Shown here: positions 9,688-17,187 of the stretch, in pieces | Layout: the number at the start of each line of letters is the position of its first letter | Numbering within the stretch: position 1 is the first letter of the stretch | Assembly (NCBI RefSeq): GCF_026339875.1 | Contig: NZ_JAPEPZ010000002.1 | Location: 372,001-436,000 of the forward strand | Origin: Streptomyces sp. NBC_01571 | GTDB taxonomy: Bacteria > Actinomycetota > Actinomycetes > Streptomycetales > Streptomycetaceae | Direction of reading: 5' to 3' | Length of the DNA: 64,000 nucleotides | Notes under the pieces: model-generated | What the model saw: the letters and a program-made list of their open reading frames with translations, nothing else | Database searches by the model: none | Told to the model about the DNA's origin: nothing | Made by a program: the position numbers and the translations under genes

Positions 9688-10773
9688 TCACAGATGAGGT
9701 GCGGCTGCGGCCGGCCGGGGGAAGACCGTGCCGTCGAAGATCTTTCGTGCGGTACGGACGACGGCGGTGCGCCGGGCCACCGGGGCGCCGCCGGCGCGCT
9801 GGTCGACGGCGGATTCGATGTCGAGGAATCCCGCGGGGTGCTCGATCCGCAGCAGGTCCCCGTGCGCGGGCAGCCGGGCGACGCGCTCGCCCACACCGCC
9901 CCCGACACGCAGCCCCGCGGCGACTCCGGCGGCGCCGAGCACACCGATGGACGGGTGACAGCGCACCGGGATGAAGGTACGGGTCATGACCGCTCCCCCG
10001 TGCAACGGCGGGGCGAGCAGGCTGAGTTTGGGAACGGTGGCCGCTTCCGCGTCACCGAGGCCCATCAGCTTCCCGGCCTCCAGCCGGATCGCGCGCAGCC
10101 GGTCGGCGAGCGCGCCGTCCTCCTCCAGGTCCCCGGGTTCCTCGTAGCCGGTGACGTGCAGGGCGGACGCGGCGATCAGTACGGTCGGCATCCCGTTGTC
10201 GACGCAGGTGACCGGGGTGTCGGCCGCGATGTCGCGGGCGTGCCCGGTGGGCAGCAGCGGACGGGTGCCCGGCGGGAACTCGACCACCACGGGGGCGGCG
10301 GTCCCCGGCACGCCGGAGATCTCGGCCGTACCGGTGTAGTCGACGCGCCCGCCGGGCGTGGCGAAGGTGGCGACGGCGAGGTCCCCGGAGTTGACCATGC
10401 GGATCCGTACGGAGGTCCGCTCCTCCCCCGCCGCGACCAGTCCGCGTTCGACGGCGAACGGGCCGACCCCGGCCAGCAGGTTGCCGCAGTTCTGCCGGTC
10501 GGAGACCTCGGGCCGGTCGACGCCGACCTGGAGGAACAGGTACTCGACGTCCGCCTCGGGGCCGGCCGACGCGGAGACCACGGCCACCTTGCTGGTCAGC
10601 GGGTGCGCTCCGCCGAGGCCGTCGATCTGCCGCGGGTCGGGGCTGCCCATGACCCGCAGCAACAGGTCGTCGCGCGCGCCGGGAACGGGCGGGAGGTCGT
10701 CCGCCAGGAAGTAGGCGCCCTTCGAGGTACCCCCGCGCACGAGCATGCAGCGGACTTCCTCGCCCGCGCTCAT
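9688..10773 (-). CDS. galD: 4-oxalomesaconate tautomerase (PrpF fold)
   Basis: 361 residues of the PrpF/diaminopimelate-epimerase-like family, with the N-terminal MLVRGGTSKGAYF signature and the SDRQNCGN and NGMPTV loops. In gallate catabolism GalD interconverts the keto and enol forms of 4-oxalomesaconate; in other contexts PrpF isomerises aconitate. The galC and galB neighbours decide for the GalD role. Its ATG overlaps the galC stop in an ATGA, so the genes are translationally coupled. Confidence 0.8.
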   Translation of the reverse strand: MSAGEEVRCMLVRGGTSKGAYFLADDLPPVPGARDDLLLRVMGSPDPRQIDGLGGAHPLTSKVAVVSASAGPEADVEYLFLQVGVDRPEVSDRQNCGNLLAGVGPFAVERGLVAAGEERTSVRIRMVNSGDLAVATFATPGGRVDYTGTAEISGVPGTAAPVVVEFPPGTRPLLPTGHARDIAADTPVTCVDNGMPTVLIAASALHVTGYEEPGDLEEDGALADRLRAIRLEAGKLMGLGDAEAATVPKLSLLAPPLHGGAVMTRTFIPVRCHPSIGVLGAAGVAAGLRVGGGVGERVARLPAHGDLLRIEHPAGFLDIESAVDQRAGGAPVARRTAVVRTARKIFDGTVFPRPAAAAPHL

Positions 10774-11489
10774 GACACGGTTCCGTCGCGGACGTCGGGG
10801 GCGCACTCCTCGTAGGACCGGTACCGCACGCCCAGTCGTACGAGGGTCTCGCGCAGGCCGTAGCGGTCCAGGCCCAACTGGCCCCCGGCGAAGGCGGTTC
10901 GGGTGGCGTCCTCCTTGGCGGCACGTGCCTCGGCCGCTCTGACTGCCGCGCCGGCCTGCTCGCGGGGCACGCACACCACGCCGTCGTCGTCGGCGACGAT
11001 CACGTCCCCGGGCCGGACGATCTGGCCGCCCAGCACGACGGGTACGTTCACCGAGCCGGCCGTGGCCTTGACCGTGCCCCGGGCGCACACCGCCGTCGAC
11101 CACACGGGGAAGCCCATGGCGCGCAGGTCGGCCGTGTCGCGTACCCCGGCGTCGATGACCAGGCCGCGCACCCCGCGGTGCTGGAGCGCGGTGGCGAACA
11201 GGTCGCCGACCATGCCGTCGGTGGAGGGCGAGGTGGTGGCGACGACGAGGATGTCGCCCGGCGCGCACTGCTCGACCGCCGCGTGGATCATGAGGTTGTC
11301 GCCGGGCGGGCACAGCGTGGTGACCGCGGTGCCCGCGATGCGTACGTCCTGCTGGATGGGCCTGAAGCCGGGACCGAGGCTTCCGCGGCGGCCCATGCCC
11401 TCGTGCACCGTGGCCACGCCGTAGCCGGTGAGCGCCTCGACGTCCTCGGCGTGCGCGCGCGGCGGATCGGTGATGATGAGACCGCTCAC
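10770..11489 (-). CDS. galC: 4-carboxy-4-hydroxy-2-oxoadipate aldolase
   Basis: 239 residues of the RraA-like/class II CHA aldolase fold. Visible motifs are GVATVHEGMG near the N-terminus, LVIDAGVRDT, and DDDGVVCVP, the last two shaping the metal and pyruvate site. It splits 4-carboxy-4-hydroxy-2-oxoadipate into pyruvate and oxaloacetate, the last step of gallate and protocatechuate 4,5-cleavage catabolism, and often decarboxylates oxaloacetate as well. The GTG start at 11489 shares a GTGA with the galB stop and its stop shares an ATGA with galD, so galB-galC-galD form one tightly coupled message. Confidence 0.85.
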   Translation of the reverse strand: MSGLIITDPPRAHAEDVEALTGYGVATVHEGMGRRGSLGPGFRPIQQDVRIAGTAVTTLCPPGDNLMIHAAVEQCAPGDILVVATTSPSTDGMVGDLFATALQHRGVRGLVIDAGVRDTADLRAMGFPVWSTAVCARGTVKATAGSVNVPVVLGGQIVRPGDVIVADDDGVVCVPREQAGAAVRAAEARAAKEDATRTAFAGGQLGLDRYGLRETLVRLGVRYRSYEECAPDVRDGTVS

Positions 11490-12235
11490 GCCAGTTCCTC
11501 CGTGACCTGCGGGTAGGGGCGCATGTAGGCCTCGCCGTAGGTGGCGTGGGGCAGGCCGACGTGGGGACCCGCGTTGCGCCTGAGCTGCACACCGCGTCGT
11601 TTTCCCAGGTCGGTGTAGTACTCCCACAGGTGCCGTTGGGTGTCCAGGCACTCCATGGCCGCGCGCTTGGCCTCCCACACCGGGGTGATGTCGAGGAGAA
11701 CCTGCGGCCTGAAGCCGCACATCTCCGGCTGGTGCGGCTCGAAGAAGAACACCGGAGGGGCGCCGATGACCTCTCCCTCGGACGGATACCCGATGGCCTG
11801 GGCCAGGACGCGCGCGTCCAGCGCCATCCGAGCGGCCGCCGGGTGGTCGCCGTTGTAGGGGTCGTCCAACGGGTGGGTCAACACCACGTCGGGCCGGGTG
11901 TCCCGATAAACCCGTACGAGACGGTCGGTCAGGTCCTGGGTCACCGGCAGGGGGTAGTCGCCCGCGTCGAGGAAGCGGACCTCTGCACCCAGCGCCGCGG
12001 CGGCCGCCTCGGCCTCGGTACGGCGGATCTCCTTGATCTCCGCCAGTTTCCTGCCCTCGCGCCAGGCTTTGGCGGACTCACCGCGTTCCCCGTAGGTGAG
12101 GCAGGCGATGGTCACCTTCTCTCCGCGGGAGGCGGCCAGGGCGACGGCTCCCCCGGCCCGCCAGACGAAGTCCCCGGCGTGCGCGGTGATGACGAGCGTC
12201 GATCGTGGGGTGGTGGGCGCCTTGCCGTGCGTCAT
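11486..12235 (-). CDS. galB: 4-oxalomesaconate hydratase (PIG-L/LmbE family)
   Basis: 249 residues of the zinc-dependent PIG-L/LmbE fold: VITAHAGDFVWRAGG carries the first His and Asp ligands and the GDHP segment the third. Most relatives are N-acetylglucosamine deacetylases, but one clade (GalB of Pseudomonas putida) hydrates 4-oxalomesaconate, and the galC and galD neighbours point to that role. The ATG at 12235 has AAGGAG nine bases upstream, which is why I prefer it over ATG 12244. It is the first structural gene after the GntR regulator. Confidence 0.78.
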   Translation of the reverse strand: MTHGKAPTTPRSTLVITAHAGDFVWRAGGAVALAASRGEKVTIACLTYGERGESAKAWREGRKLAEIKEIRRTEAEAAAAALGAEVRFLDAGDYPLPVTQDLTDRLVRVYRDTRPDVVLTHPLDDPYNGDHPAAARMALDARVLAQAIGYPSEGEVIGAPPVFFFEPHQPEMCGFRPQVLLDITPVWEAKRAAMECLDTQRHLWEYYTDLGKRRGVQLRRNAGPHVGLPHATYGEAYMRPYPQVTEELA

Positions 12236-12283
12236 GGCACACATCTCCTTGATGGACGGGCCGGTCGGCCCACCTCCGAGACG

Positions 12284-12934
12284 TCATTGGCGCAGGGCGT
12301 CGATGACTCCCGCGAGGTGGCCGCGGACGGCCGCCTCGGCCGCCTGCGGGTCCCGGGCCCTGATCGCCTCGATCATGGCCAGGTGTTCGCTCAGGGACTG
12401 CTGGGGACGTCCGGGCCTCAGCGCGAGCAGGAAACGATGGCGCACCAGTTGTCCGTTGAGCCGCTCCAGCAGCTCGACGGCGACCGGCTGACCGGAGAAC
12501 TCCCTGATCCGGCCGTGCAGTTCGTGGTTGAGCCCGGAGTAGACCAACGGCTCGCCGTCGGCGACCGCCTTCGACATCGCCGTTCCCAGGTCGGCCAGTT
12601 CGGTGAGCTGGGCCTCGGTGGCCGCGACGGCCGCCTTGGCCGCGCACAGGCCTTCGAGGGCCATGCGGCATTCGGTGATGGCCACCGCTTCCTCGACCGT
12701 CACCACCCGCACCCGCGAGCCGCGGTTGCGGATCCGCTCGACCAGCCCCTCCGACTCCAGCTCGATCAGCGCCGCCCGGACGCTGGCCCGGGTGACACCG
12801 AACCGCTCGGCGAGTTCGTGCTCCACGAGCCGTTGGGCCGGCGCCATCTCGCCCAGCAGGATCGCCTGCCGCAGCTGTGCCAGTGCGTGCTTCCTGGCCT
12901 GCTCGCCGGTGCCCGGACGGGCTTCCTTCGGCAT
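12284..12934 (-). CDS. GntR/FadR-family regulator of the aromatic operon
   Basis: 216 residues: N-terminal GntR winged helix (LAERFGVTRASVRAAL) and a C-terminal all-helical FCD ligand domain (about 80-210) with conserved His residues (NHELHG, SEHLAM, VRGHL) that normally bind a metal and a carboxylate ligand. It is the first gene of the left-facing run and probably represses galB-galC-galD and the dioxygenase until an aromatic acid or tricarboxylate intermediate is present. A GGGAGG site precedes the ATG. Its own upstream region holds an ATTGT-N2-ACAAT palindrome suited to autoregulation. Confidence 0.85.
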   Translation of the reverse strand: MPKEARPGTGEQARKHALAQLRQAILLGEMAPAQRLVEHELAERFGVTRASVRAALIELESEGLVERIRNRGSRVRVVTVEEAVAITECRMALEGLCAAKAAVAATEAQLTELADLGTAMSKAVADGEPLVYSGLNHELHGRIREFSGQPVAVELLERLNGQLVRHRFLLALRPGRPQQSLSEHLAMIEAIRARDPQAAEAAVRGHLAGVIDALRQ

Positions 12935-12984
12935 CGTGCCCTCCCTGAGTGAGTGCCTGTCGAACGTAAATCCAGGCCGCGAAG

Positions 12985-12996
12985 ATTGTCAACAAT
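12985..12996. promoter_or_regulatory. palindromic operator candidate for the GntR regulator
   Basis: ATTGT-CA-ACAAT, a palindrome with 5-base arms in a locally AT-rich stretch 51 bases upstream of the GntR start. A second, looser dyad (TGTTGCCGACA) follows at about 13009-13019. Size and position fit a GntR/FadR dimer site; the assignment is inferred. Confidence 0.45.
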
Positions 12997-13140
12997 TTTG
13001 TCCGGTATGTTGCCGACACACGCTGTCCCGGGCGGCAAGCGCCCGTCACCTCCGGCTGCCGGCGGTGGTGCGAGAGCGGCGGTCCCACCCTGCCGTGCGG
13101 ACGGCCCAGCGGCGCGCGGGGGTTCCGGAAAACACGTGAG

Positions 13141-13167
13141 CCCCGCCCTCCGAACCGGAGGGCGGGG
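13141..13167 (-). terminator. terminator of the tRNA gene
   Basis: Perfect 11-base arms CCCCGCCCTCC and GGAGGGCGGGG around a 5-base loop, directly past the CCA end of the left-facing tRNA. On the minus strand a TTTT follows about a dozen bases later. Confidence 0.75.
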
Positions 13168-13172
13168 CTGTG

Positions 13173-13245
13173 TGGAGCGCCGGGCAGGCCTTGCACCTGC
13201 ATCTCCCCGCAGGAAGCGGGACGTCTTTCCTTGGACCACCAACGC
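13173..13245 (-). tRNA. tRNA-Gly(UCC)-like with UGCA T-loop (possible peptidoglycan-dedicated tRNA)
   Basis: The minus strand folds as a full cloverleaf. The acceptor pairs GCGTTGG with CCGGCGC (two G-U pairs), discriminator U, then an encoded CCA at 13175-13173. The D-stem is only 3 bp (GTC/GAC). The anticodon stem is TCCCG/CGGGG with loop CTTCCTG, anticodon UCC with U33. The variable loop is AGAT and the T-stem GCAGG/CCTGC. The T-loop reads TGCAAGG instead of the near-universal TTCRA. Staphylococcal tRNA-Gly species that feed only pentaglycine synthesis are known to replace GTTC with GUGC and so escape EF-Tu. Streptomyces peptidoglycan has a single Gly bridge added by Fem-type transferases, so the same specialisation is plausible here. 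It has its own promoter and terminator. A decayed tRNA gene is the alternative, though all stems pair. Confidence 0.72.
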
Positions 13246-13285
13246 CAGGCCCGCTACCGGAGATCCGGCGGCGTGCTCAAGATCG

Positions 13286-13315
13286 ACTATAGCGGAGAAG
13301 CGCCGCGGGACACAA
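13286..13315 (-). promoter_or_regulatory. sigma-70-type promoter for the tRNA gene
   Basis: On the minus strand, TTGTGT (13315-13310) and TATAGT (13291-13286) are separated by 18 bases and lie about 40 bases upstream of the tRNA 5' end. This is close to the housekeeping consensus and suggests the tRNA is transcribed. Confidence 0.55.
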
Positions 13316-13380
13316 CGCGGCGGTGGCGGCGGCCCGTTTCCTCACGGGCCTGTCGCCGGTTCCACCCGCTCGCGTGCCGC

Positions 13381-13860
13381 TCAACCCGCGTGCCGCGTGA
13401 CGGTGAAGGTCGACGCCTTCGCGGAGAACGTCGTGCCGTGGTCCTTGGCGGTGACGAGGACCGCCATGTACCACGTCCCGGTGGGGATGTCGGCGGCGTC
13501 CTTCCGCCCGTCGACCGGGGCCCGGTAGGTGCACACCGACGTGGTCGCCGACGACGCCCGGCACGTGGCGTTCTCCACGGACGCCATCTCCGACGCCTTG
13601 GGCGCCAGGTGCGAACTCCTGGGCCAGGCAAGGACCTTCACGCTCCTGATGCCCGAGTCGTCGGACACGGACGTGGTGAACGTGAGGGCGTCGGTCCCGC
13701 CGTCCCCCAGGACCACCGGGTCCGAGGAGGACTTCCCGATCACCGGATCTCCCGTCGGACCTGCCGCGTCGGCGGTTCCGACGAGGGCGACGGTGGCAGC
13801 GACGCCGCCACCCAGGACGACGGCACCGGCGAGCGCGGACACGACGAGGCGCTTGGACAT
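13381..13860 (-). CDS. secreted DUF5707-like protein
   Basis: 159 residues: a Sec signal peptide (MSKRLVVSALAGAVVLGG..., cut near TADA-A at about 31-33) and a single beta-rich domain with the DDSGIRSVKVLAWP motif and one Cys pair (CRASSATTSVC). The pattern matches DUF5707 proteins, which are common and of unknown role in Streptomyces. They look like extracellular Ig-like domains. It stands alone, facing left, with no nearby co-directional partner. The family name is from recall of its motif; no function is proposed. Confidence 0.75.
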   Translation of the reverse strand: MSKRLVVSALAGAVVLGGGVAATVALVGTADAAGPTGDPVIGKSSSDPVVLGDGGTDALTFTTSVSDDSGIRSVKVLAWPRSSHLAPKASEMASVENATCRASSATTSVCTYRAPVDGRKDAADIPTGTWYMAVLVTAKDHGTTFSAKASTFTVTRHAG

Positions 13861-14173
13861 GTGTTTCCCCCATGACGAGAAGACCGACAGGCCGACCACC
13901 GCGCACGCGGGGCCGGTGGGGCACGATGCGGACCAAGCCGTGTGGCCTGTGGCCTGAACCGACGCTGACGGCCCATCAGCGTGCGGCGTTCGACGTGCAT
14001 CGTGCCGTCTGAGGTCCATGGTGCGTGCCACCGGGGCTGCCCGGCATGAGTACGGCTACTCAACCCGTCTCGGTACGGTCTGCCAAAACTTCCGCCCGGC
14101 TGGGCGACCCGCGACCAACGGCAAGGATCGGGGCGGCCTCAGTCCGGGCAGTCCACCCTTCCGACGGAGCGTC

Positions 14174-14222
14174 TGCCGGGTGCCGGGTGCCGGGTGCCGG
14201 GTGCCGGGTGCCGGGTGCCGGG
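14174..14222. repeat. seven tandem copies of a 7-base repeat
   Basis: TGCCGGG is repeated seven times without error in the 490-base gene-free stretch 13861-14350, downstream of the DUF2690 regulator gene. The 7-base unit is non-coding in character and probably length-variable. Nothing else in this stretch was recognised. Confidence 0.9.
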
Positions 14223-14350
14223 TGCGAACGGCTCGCCGCCAGGGCCGGTGCGGGTGGGGCGGTGGAGCCGCCCCCCTTCAGGTGCCGCTTCGACCGTGGA
14301 GACGGCGTGCGGCCCAGAACGGTCGGGAGCCGGACGAGTCGCCTGACGTC

Positions 14351-15334
14351 TCAAGGAGCGAAGACGGCCTGGTCCGTGCGGGTCTCGAAGCATTCCTTCC
14401 CGCCACCCGCCGCGGGGCTGAAGCATGCTTGCACGGACGTCCCGGGGCTGACCAGGCTCATGGTGGTGTGGACGTAGGTGTCGGCCTCGTTGCGGCTGGT
14501 GACGCGGGCGCCGCGGAGGGAGCCGTCCCGACCGCCCGCCCGAATCTCGACACGGTCGTCCACGACCGCGCCCCACATCCGGGCCCAGGTCGTGCCGCAT
14601 TCCTCGCTGAAGCGAATCTGGATCCAGGCGCCCGACACGGTCTCGTGCTCGGCGAGGGTCACCGGGTCGGCGGCGCATTTCATCGTGATCGGGTCCTTGT
14701 TCTGACAGGCGGTGTGCCGGCAGAGCGCCCCGGTGGCCGCAGGGGGCGTGGGGGACGGTGACGCCTGCTTGCGAGGGGAAGAGGGAAGGTGGATGAGCAC
14801 GAGCGCTCCCAGGACCACGGCGCAGACCGACGCGAGGGTGGTGAGGACGCTTACCCGCCGGTGCCCGGTCGGGCCGGTGCGGATGTGGCCGGCGTCGCTC
14901 GCGACTGCCTCGCCTTGGCCGGTGTCGCTCGGAACTGCCTCGCCTTGGCCGGTGTCGGGCGGGGCGGTGACGAGGGCCGCAGTCGGTGTGCCCGTTCGGG
15001 TGCCGGTGCGCTGTCGAGCCGGCGTATCCCGCGTCGGCCCACTGTCTTCTGTCCGGTCGGTAAGCCCCGTCCGGTCCGTAAGGTCCGTCCGTTCCGTCCG
15101 GGCGATGTCCAAGAGGGCCAACGGGTGGTCGACGGGTTCGCCGGCGAGACGGCACAACTCCGTTACCGCGCTGCGGGGTGGCAAGCTCTTGCCGTTGAGA
15201 TAGCGCTCCCAGGACGACTTGCTGAAGGTGGTCGCGTTCGCGAGCTGCGCCAGGCTCAGACCGGTCCGCTGCTTCAACTGCTTGAGTGCTACGGCCAGTC
15301 GGGCGCCCGGGGGTGAGGGTGCGCTTGGGGTCAT
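14351..15334 (-). CDS. membrane-tethered Xre-type HTH protein with DUF2690 ectodomain
   Basis: 327 residues. An N-terminal Xre helix-turn-helix (about 12-62, LSLAQLANATTFSKSSWERY) is followed by a low-complexity linker with a repeated DTGQGEAV segment (127-145), one transmembrane helix (162-183), and an extracellular C-terminus beginning GALCRHTACQNKDP that matches DUF2690. The topology is cytoplasmic DNA-binding domain, extracellular sensor. The ATG overlaps the stop of the next gene (ATGA), so it is co-expressed with a second HTH-TM protein whose ectodomain binds peptidoglycan. A one-component envelope sensor is inferred; targets may be the divergent wall-protein genes. Confidence 0.8.
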   Translation of the reverse strand: MTPSAPSPPGARLAVALKQLKQRTGLSLAQLANATTFSKSSWERYLNGKSLPPRSAVTELCRLAGEPVDHPLALLDIARTERTDLTDRTGLTDRTEDSGPTRDTPARQRTGTRTGTPTAALVTAPPDTGQGEAVPSDTGQGEAVASDAGHIRTGPTGHRRVSVLTTLASVCAVVLGALVLIHLPSSPRKQASPSPTPPAATGALCRHTACQNKDPITMKCAADPVTLAEHETVSGAWIQIRFSEECGTTWARMWGAVVDDRVEIRAGGRDGSLRGARVTSRNEADTYVHTTMSLVSPGTSVQACFSPAAGGGKECFETRTDQAVFAP

Positions 15335-16161
15335 CCGCGCAACGCCTTCCAGGAACGCGGCCCCAGCATGCCGTCGACGTCCAGACCCGCGCGTTGCTGG
15401 AATGTCTTGACCGCCCGCAGCGTCAGCGGGCCGAACATGCCGTCGATCCCGCCGGGTGAGATGCCCGCCCGGCGCAGGAGACACTGCGCCTCGGCGACGT
15501 CGGCGCCTGTGGCGCCGTAGGAGATCTCGGTGTTCCGGGCGTTGTTGATGCCTGCCGACCAGCGGCCGTCGACGCGGGCGATGTGGCAGGTGTAGGACGG
15601 CGGCGGCGAAGCCTCAGTGGTGCTGGGCGGGGCGGCGACCGCCGCCGGGGTGCCGTCCTCGTCGAGGCGCAGTATGAGCAGCAGCGCCGCCAAGAAGGCC
15701 ACGGTCAGGGCGACGACGCCTGCCGTGAGGGCGATGTGCGGGAAGCGGCCGGGGGACGGTCCGGTGGCGGGTGGCGCCGTGAGCACGATCGGTGTGGCCG
15801 GTGCCCCGGGATCCGGCCCCTTCGGCCCCGCCGGCTGCTCCTGCTCCTGCTCCTGTCCGGTGGGCTGCGACTGTGCGACGGGCCTGGCGCGGCGGCTGGC
15901 CCGGATGTCGGCGGCGATCTCGTGCAACGCGAGCAGGGGGACGGGGTCGGCCCCGGTGATGCGGGCCAGTGCCTCCACCGCCGCCTGGGGCGGCAGCGCC
16001 GTACCTCCCAGGTACCGCTCCCACGACTTGGCGCTGTAGCCGGTCTTGGCCGCGAGCTGGCGCATCGTCAGCTCGCCGTGGTCCTTCAGCCGGCGTAACC
16101 GCTCCACCAACTGCCTTGCGCAAGGGTCGAGTTCATCGGGCAGCGCCTTGGAGCGCGGCAT
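15331..16161 (-). CDS. membrane-tethered Xre-type HTH protein with peptidoglycan-binding ectodomain
   Basis: 276 residues. A Xre HTH at about 22-70 (MRQLAAKTGYSAKSWERYLGG) resembles that of the downstream partner (both share SKSWERYL-like recognition helices). Then come a linker rich in Gln/Glu/Pro, a transmembrane helix at 141-165, and a C-terminal PG_binding_1 domain (218-275, with the GIDGMFGPLTLRAVKTFQ motif). Two ectodomain cysteines (Cys192, Cys227) may pair. It is the first gene of the two-gene unit and lies divergently from a secreted protein with related modules and near a CHAP hydrolase. This suggests a regulator that reads cell-wall state and controls those genes (inference). Confidence 0.82.
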   Translation of the reverse strand: MPRSKALPDELDPCARQLVERLRRLKDHGELTMRQLAAKTGYSAKSWERYLGGTALPPQAAVEALARITGADPVPLLALHEIAADIRASRRARPVAQSQPTGQEQEQEQPAGPKGPDPGAPATPIVLTAPPATGPSPGRFPHIALTAGVVALTVAFLAALLLILRLDEDGTPAAVAAPPSTTEASPPPSYTCHIARVDGRWSAGINNARNTEISYGATGADVAEAQCLLRRAGISPGGIDGMFGPLTLRAVKTFQQRAGLDVDGMLGPRSWKALRG

Positions 16162-16423
16162 GTTTCCCCCAATGCGGTCATCAGCGTGAACAGCGGCCCC
16201 CTCCGCTGCTGCGCATTCTGCATGAGCCCGACACATCTGTCACAGGTGTCCCACACTGCCGTCCCACCGGTTGCTGTCGTCGCAGGTCAGCAGGTCTGTC
16301 GTCCCGCAAGACCGCCACCTGTGCCACAGCCGTAGCCGACGCGACCGGGCGCCCACCACCTTTGGTCTCGCCACCTCCCCGCCAGGCGGGACAGGTGCCG
16401 ACCCACGACCGAAAGAGGAACGC

Positions 16424-16870
16424 ATGCGACCGAACGCTCTGGGCAGGACCATCGCCGGCCTCATCGCCGTTGCCGGCCTCGCCGCCGGCAGTGTGGCGAC
16501 CGCGGGCACCGGCTACGCGGCGACCGCAACCACCACGCGGACGGCGGCGGTCGCACACCCCGCCACCGTGGCCGCGACGCAGAACTTCGGTCTGACCACG
16601 GCCGAGGCCAAGAACGTCCAGGAGTTCCTCGCGGACTACTGGGGATACACGGACTCCATCGACGGTCAGCTGGGCACCAACAGCTGGAAGGCCTTCCAGC
16701 GCTGCCTCGCAAGGTACTGGGGCTACACGGGCGCCATCGACGGGGACCCCGGCACCAACACCATCAAGGCGCTGCAGCGTCTGCTGGCGGACGACTACGG
16801 CTACACGGGCGCGATCGACGGCATCGCCGGAGCGGGCACCCGCGCGGCGTTCAAGCGCTTCGCCGCCTGA
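16424..16870 (+). CDS. small secreted peptidoglycan-binding-like repeat protein
   Basis: 148 residues: Sec signal peptide (1 to about 33, ending GTGYAA), an Ala/Thr-rich spacer, then three repeats of about 27 residues, each with Y(W)GYT..IDG followed by a T-N/R-x-x-K/A-A helix (65-91, 92-118, 119-147). These are minimal versions of the PG_binding_1 loop-helix. The ATG at 16424 is preceded by AAAGAGGAA. It is divergent from the HTH-TM pair and 318 bases upstream of the CHAP protein gene. It probably coats or senses the wall; no catalytic residues are visible. Confidence 0.8.
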   Translation: MRPNALGRTIAGLIAVAGLAAGSVATAGTGYAATATTTRTAAVAHPATVAATQNFGLTTAEAKNVQEFLADYWGYTDSIDGQLGTNSWKAFQRCLARYWGYTGAIDGDPGTNTIKALQRLLADDYGYTGAIDGIAGAGTRAAFKRFAA

Positions 16871-16889
16871 CCGGTCCGACGTTCCCAAC

Positions 16890-16990
16890 CGGTCCGACCG
16901 GTCCGACCGTTGGGTGGTCGGACCGGTCGGACCGTTGAGTGGTCGGACCGGTCGGACCGTTGAGTGGTCGGACCGGTCGGACCGTTGAGT
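16890..16990. repeat. hairpin with three tandem 25-base right arms
   Basis: A 19-base left arm (16890-16908) pairs perfectly with GGTCGGACCGGTCGGACCG, which begins each of three identical 25-base tandem units (16916-16940, 16941-16965, 16966-16990). The left arm can therefore choose among three right arms, starting 20 bases after the small secreted gene. It probably ends or attenuates transcription between that gene and the CHAP gene. Confidence 0.8.
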
Positions 16991-17187
16991 CGACCGACCC
17001 GGCCCGTCCTTGCCCGGCGAGGACGGGCCGCGGACGCGTGTGCTCGCTCGTCACGCTCTCGTCCCCGCCGTCCTCCCGGACCCCTCGAACACGCGGACCG
17101 GGCTGGAAGACCCCGGACGAGCACGACCGCACATCACCGACGACGCGTCAGACGACGCTCCAGCAACCGAAGGAGAACCTCGCCGCC

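Noticed and set aside
13173..13245. Reading the tRNA as a plus-strand gene
   Set aside because: Only the minus strand gives U33, a UCC anticodon, an encoded CCA end and a suitably placed promoter and terminator.
14174..14222. Coding repeat domain
   Set aside because: The 7-base unit is not a multiple of three and lies outside any supported gene.
16916..16990. CRISPR-like array
   Set aside because: The three 25-base units are directly adjacent without spacers, and no cas genes are present.
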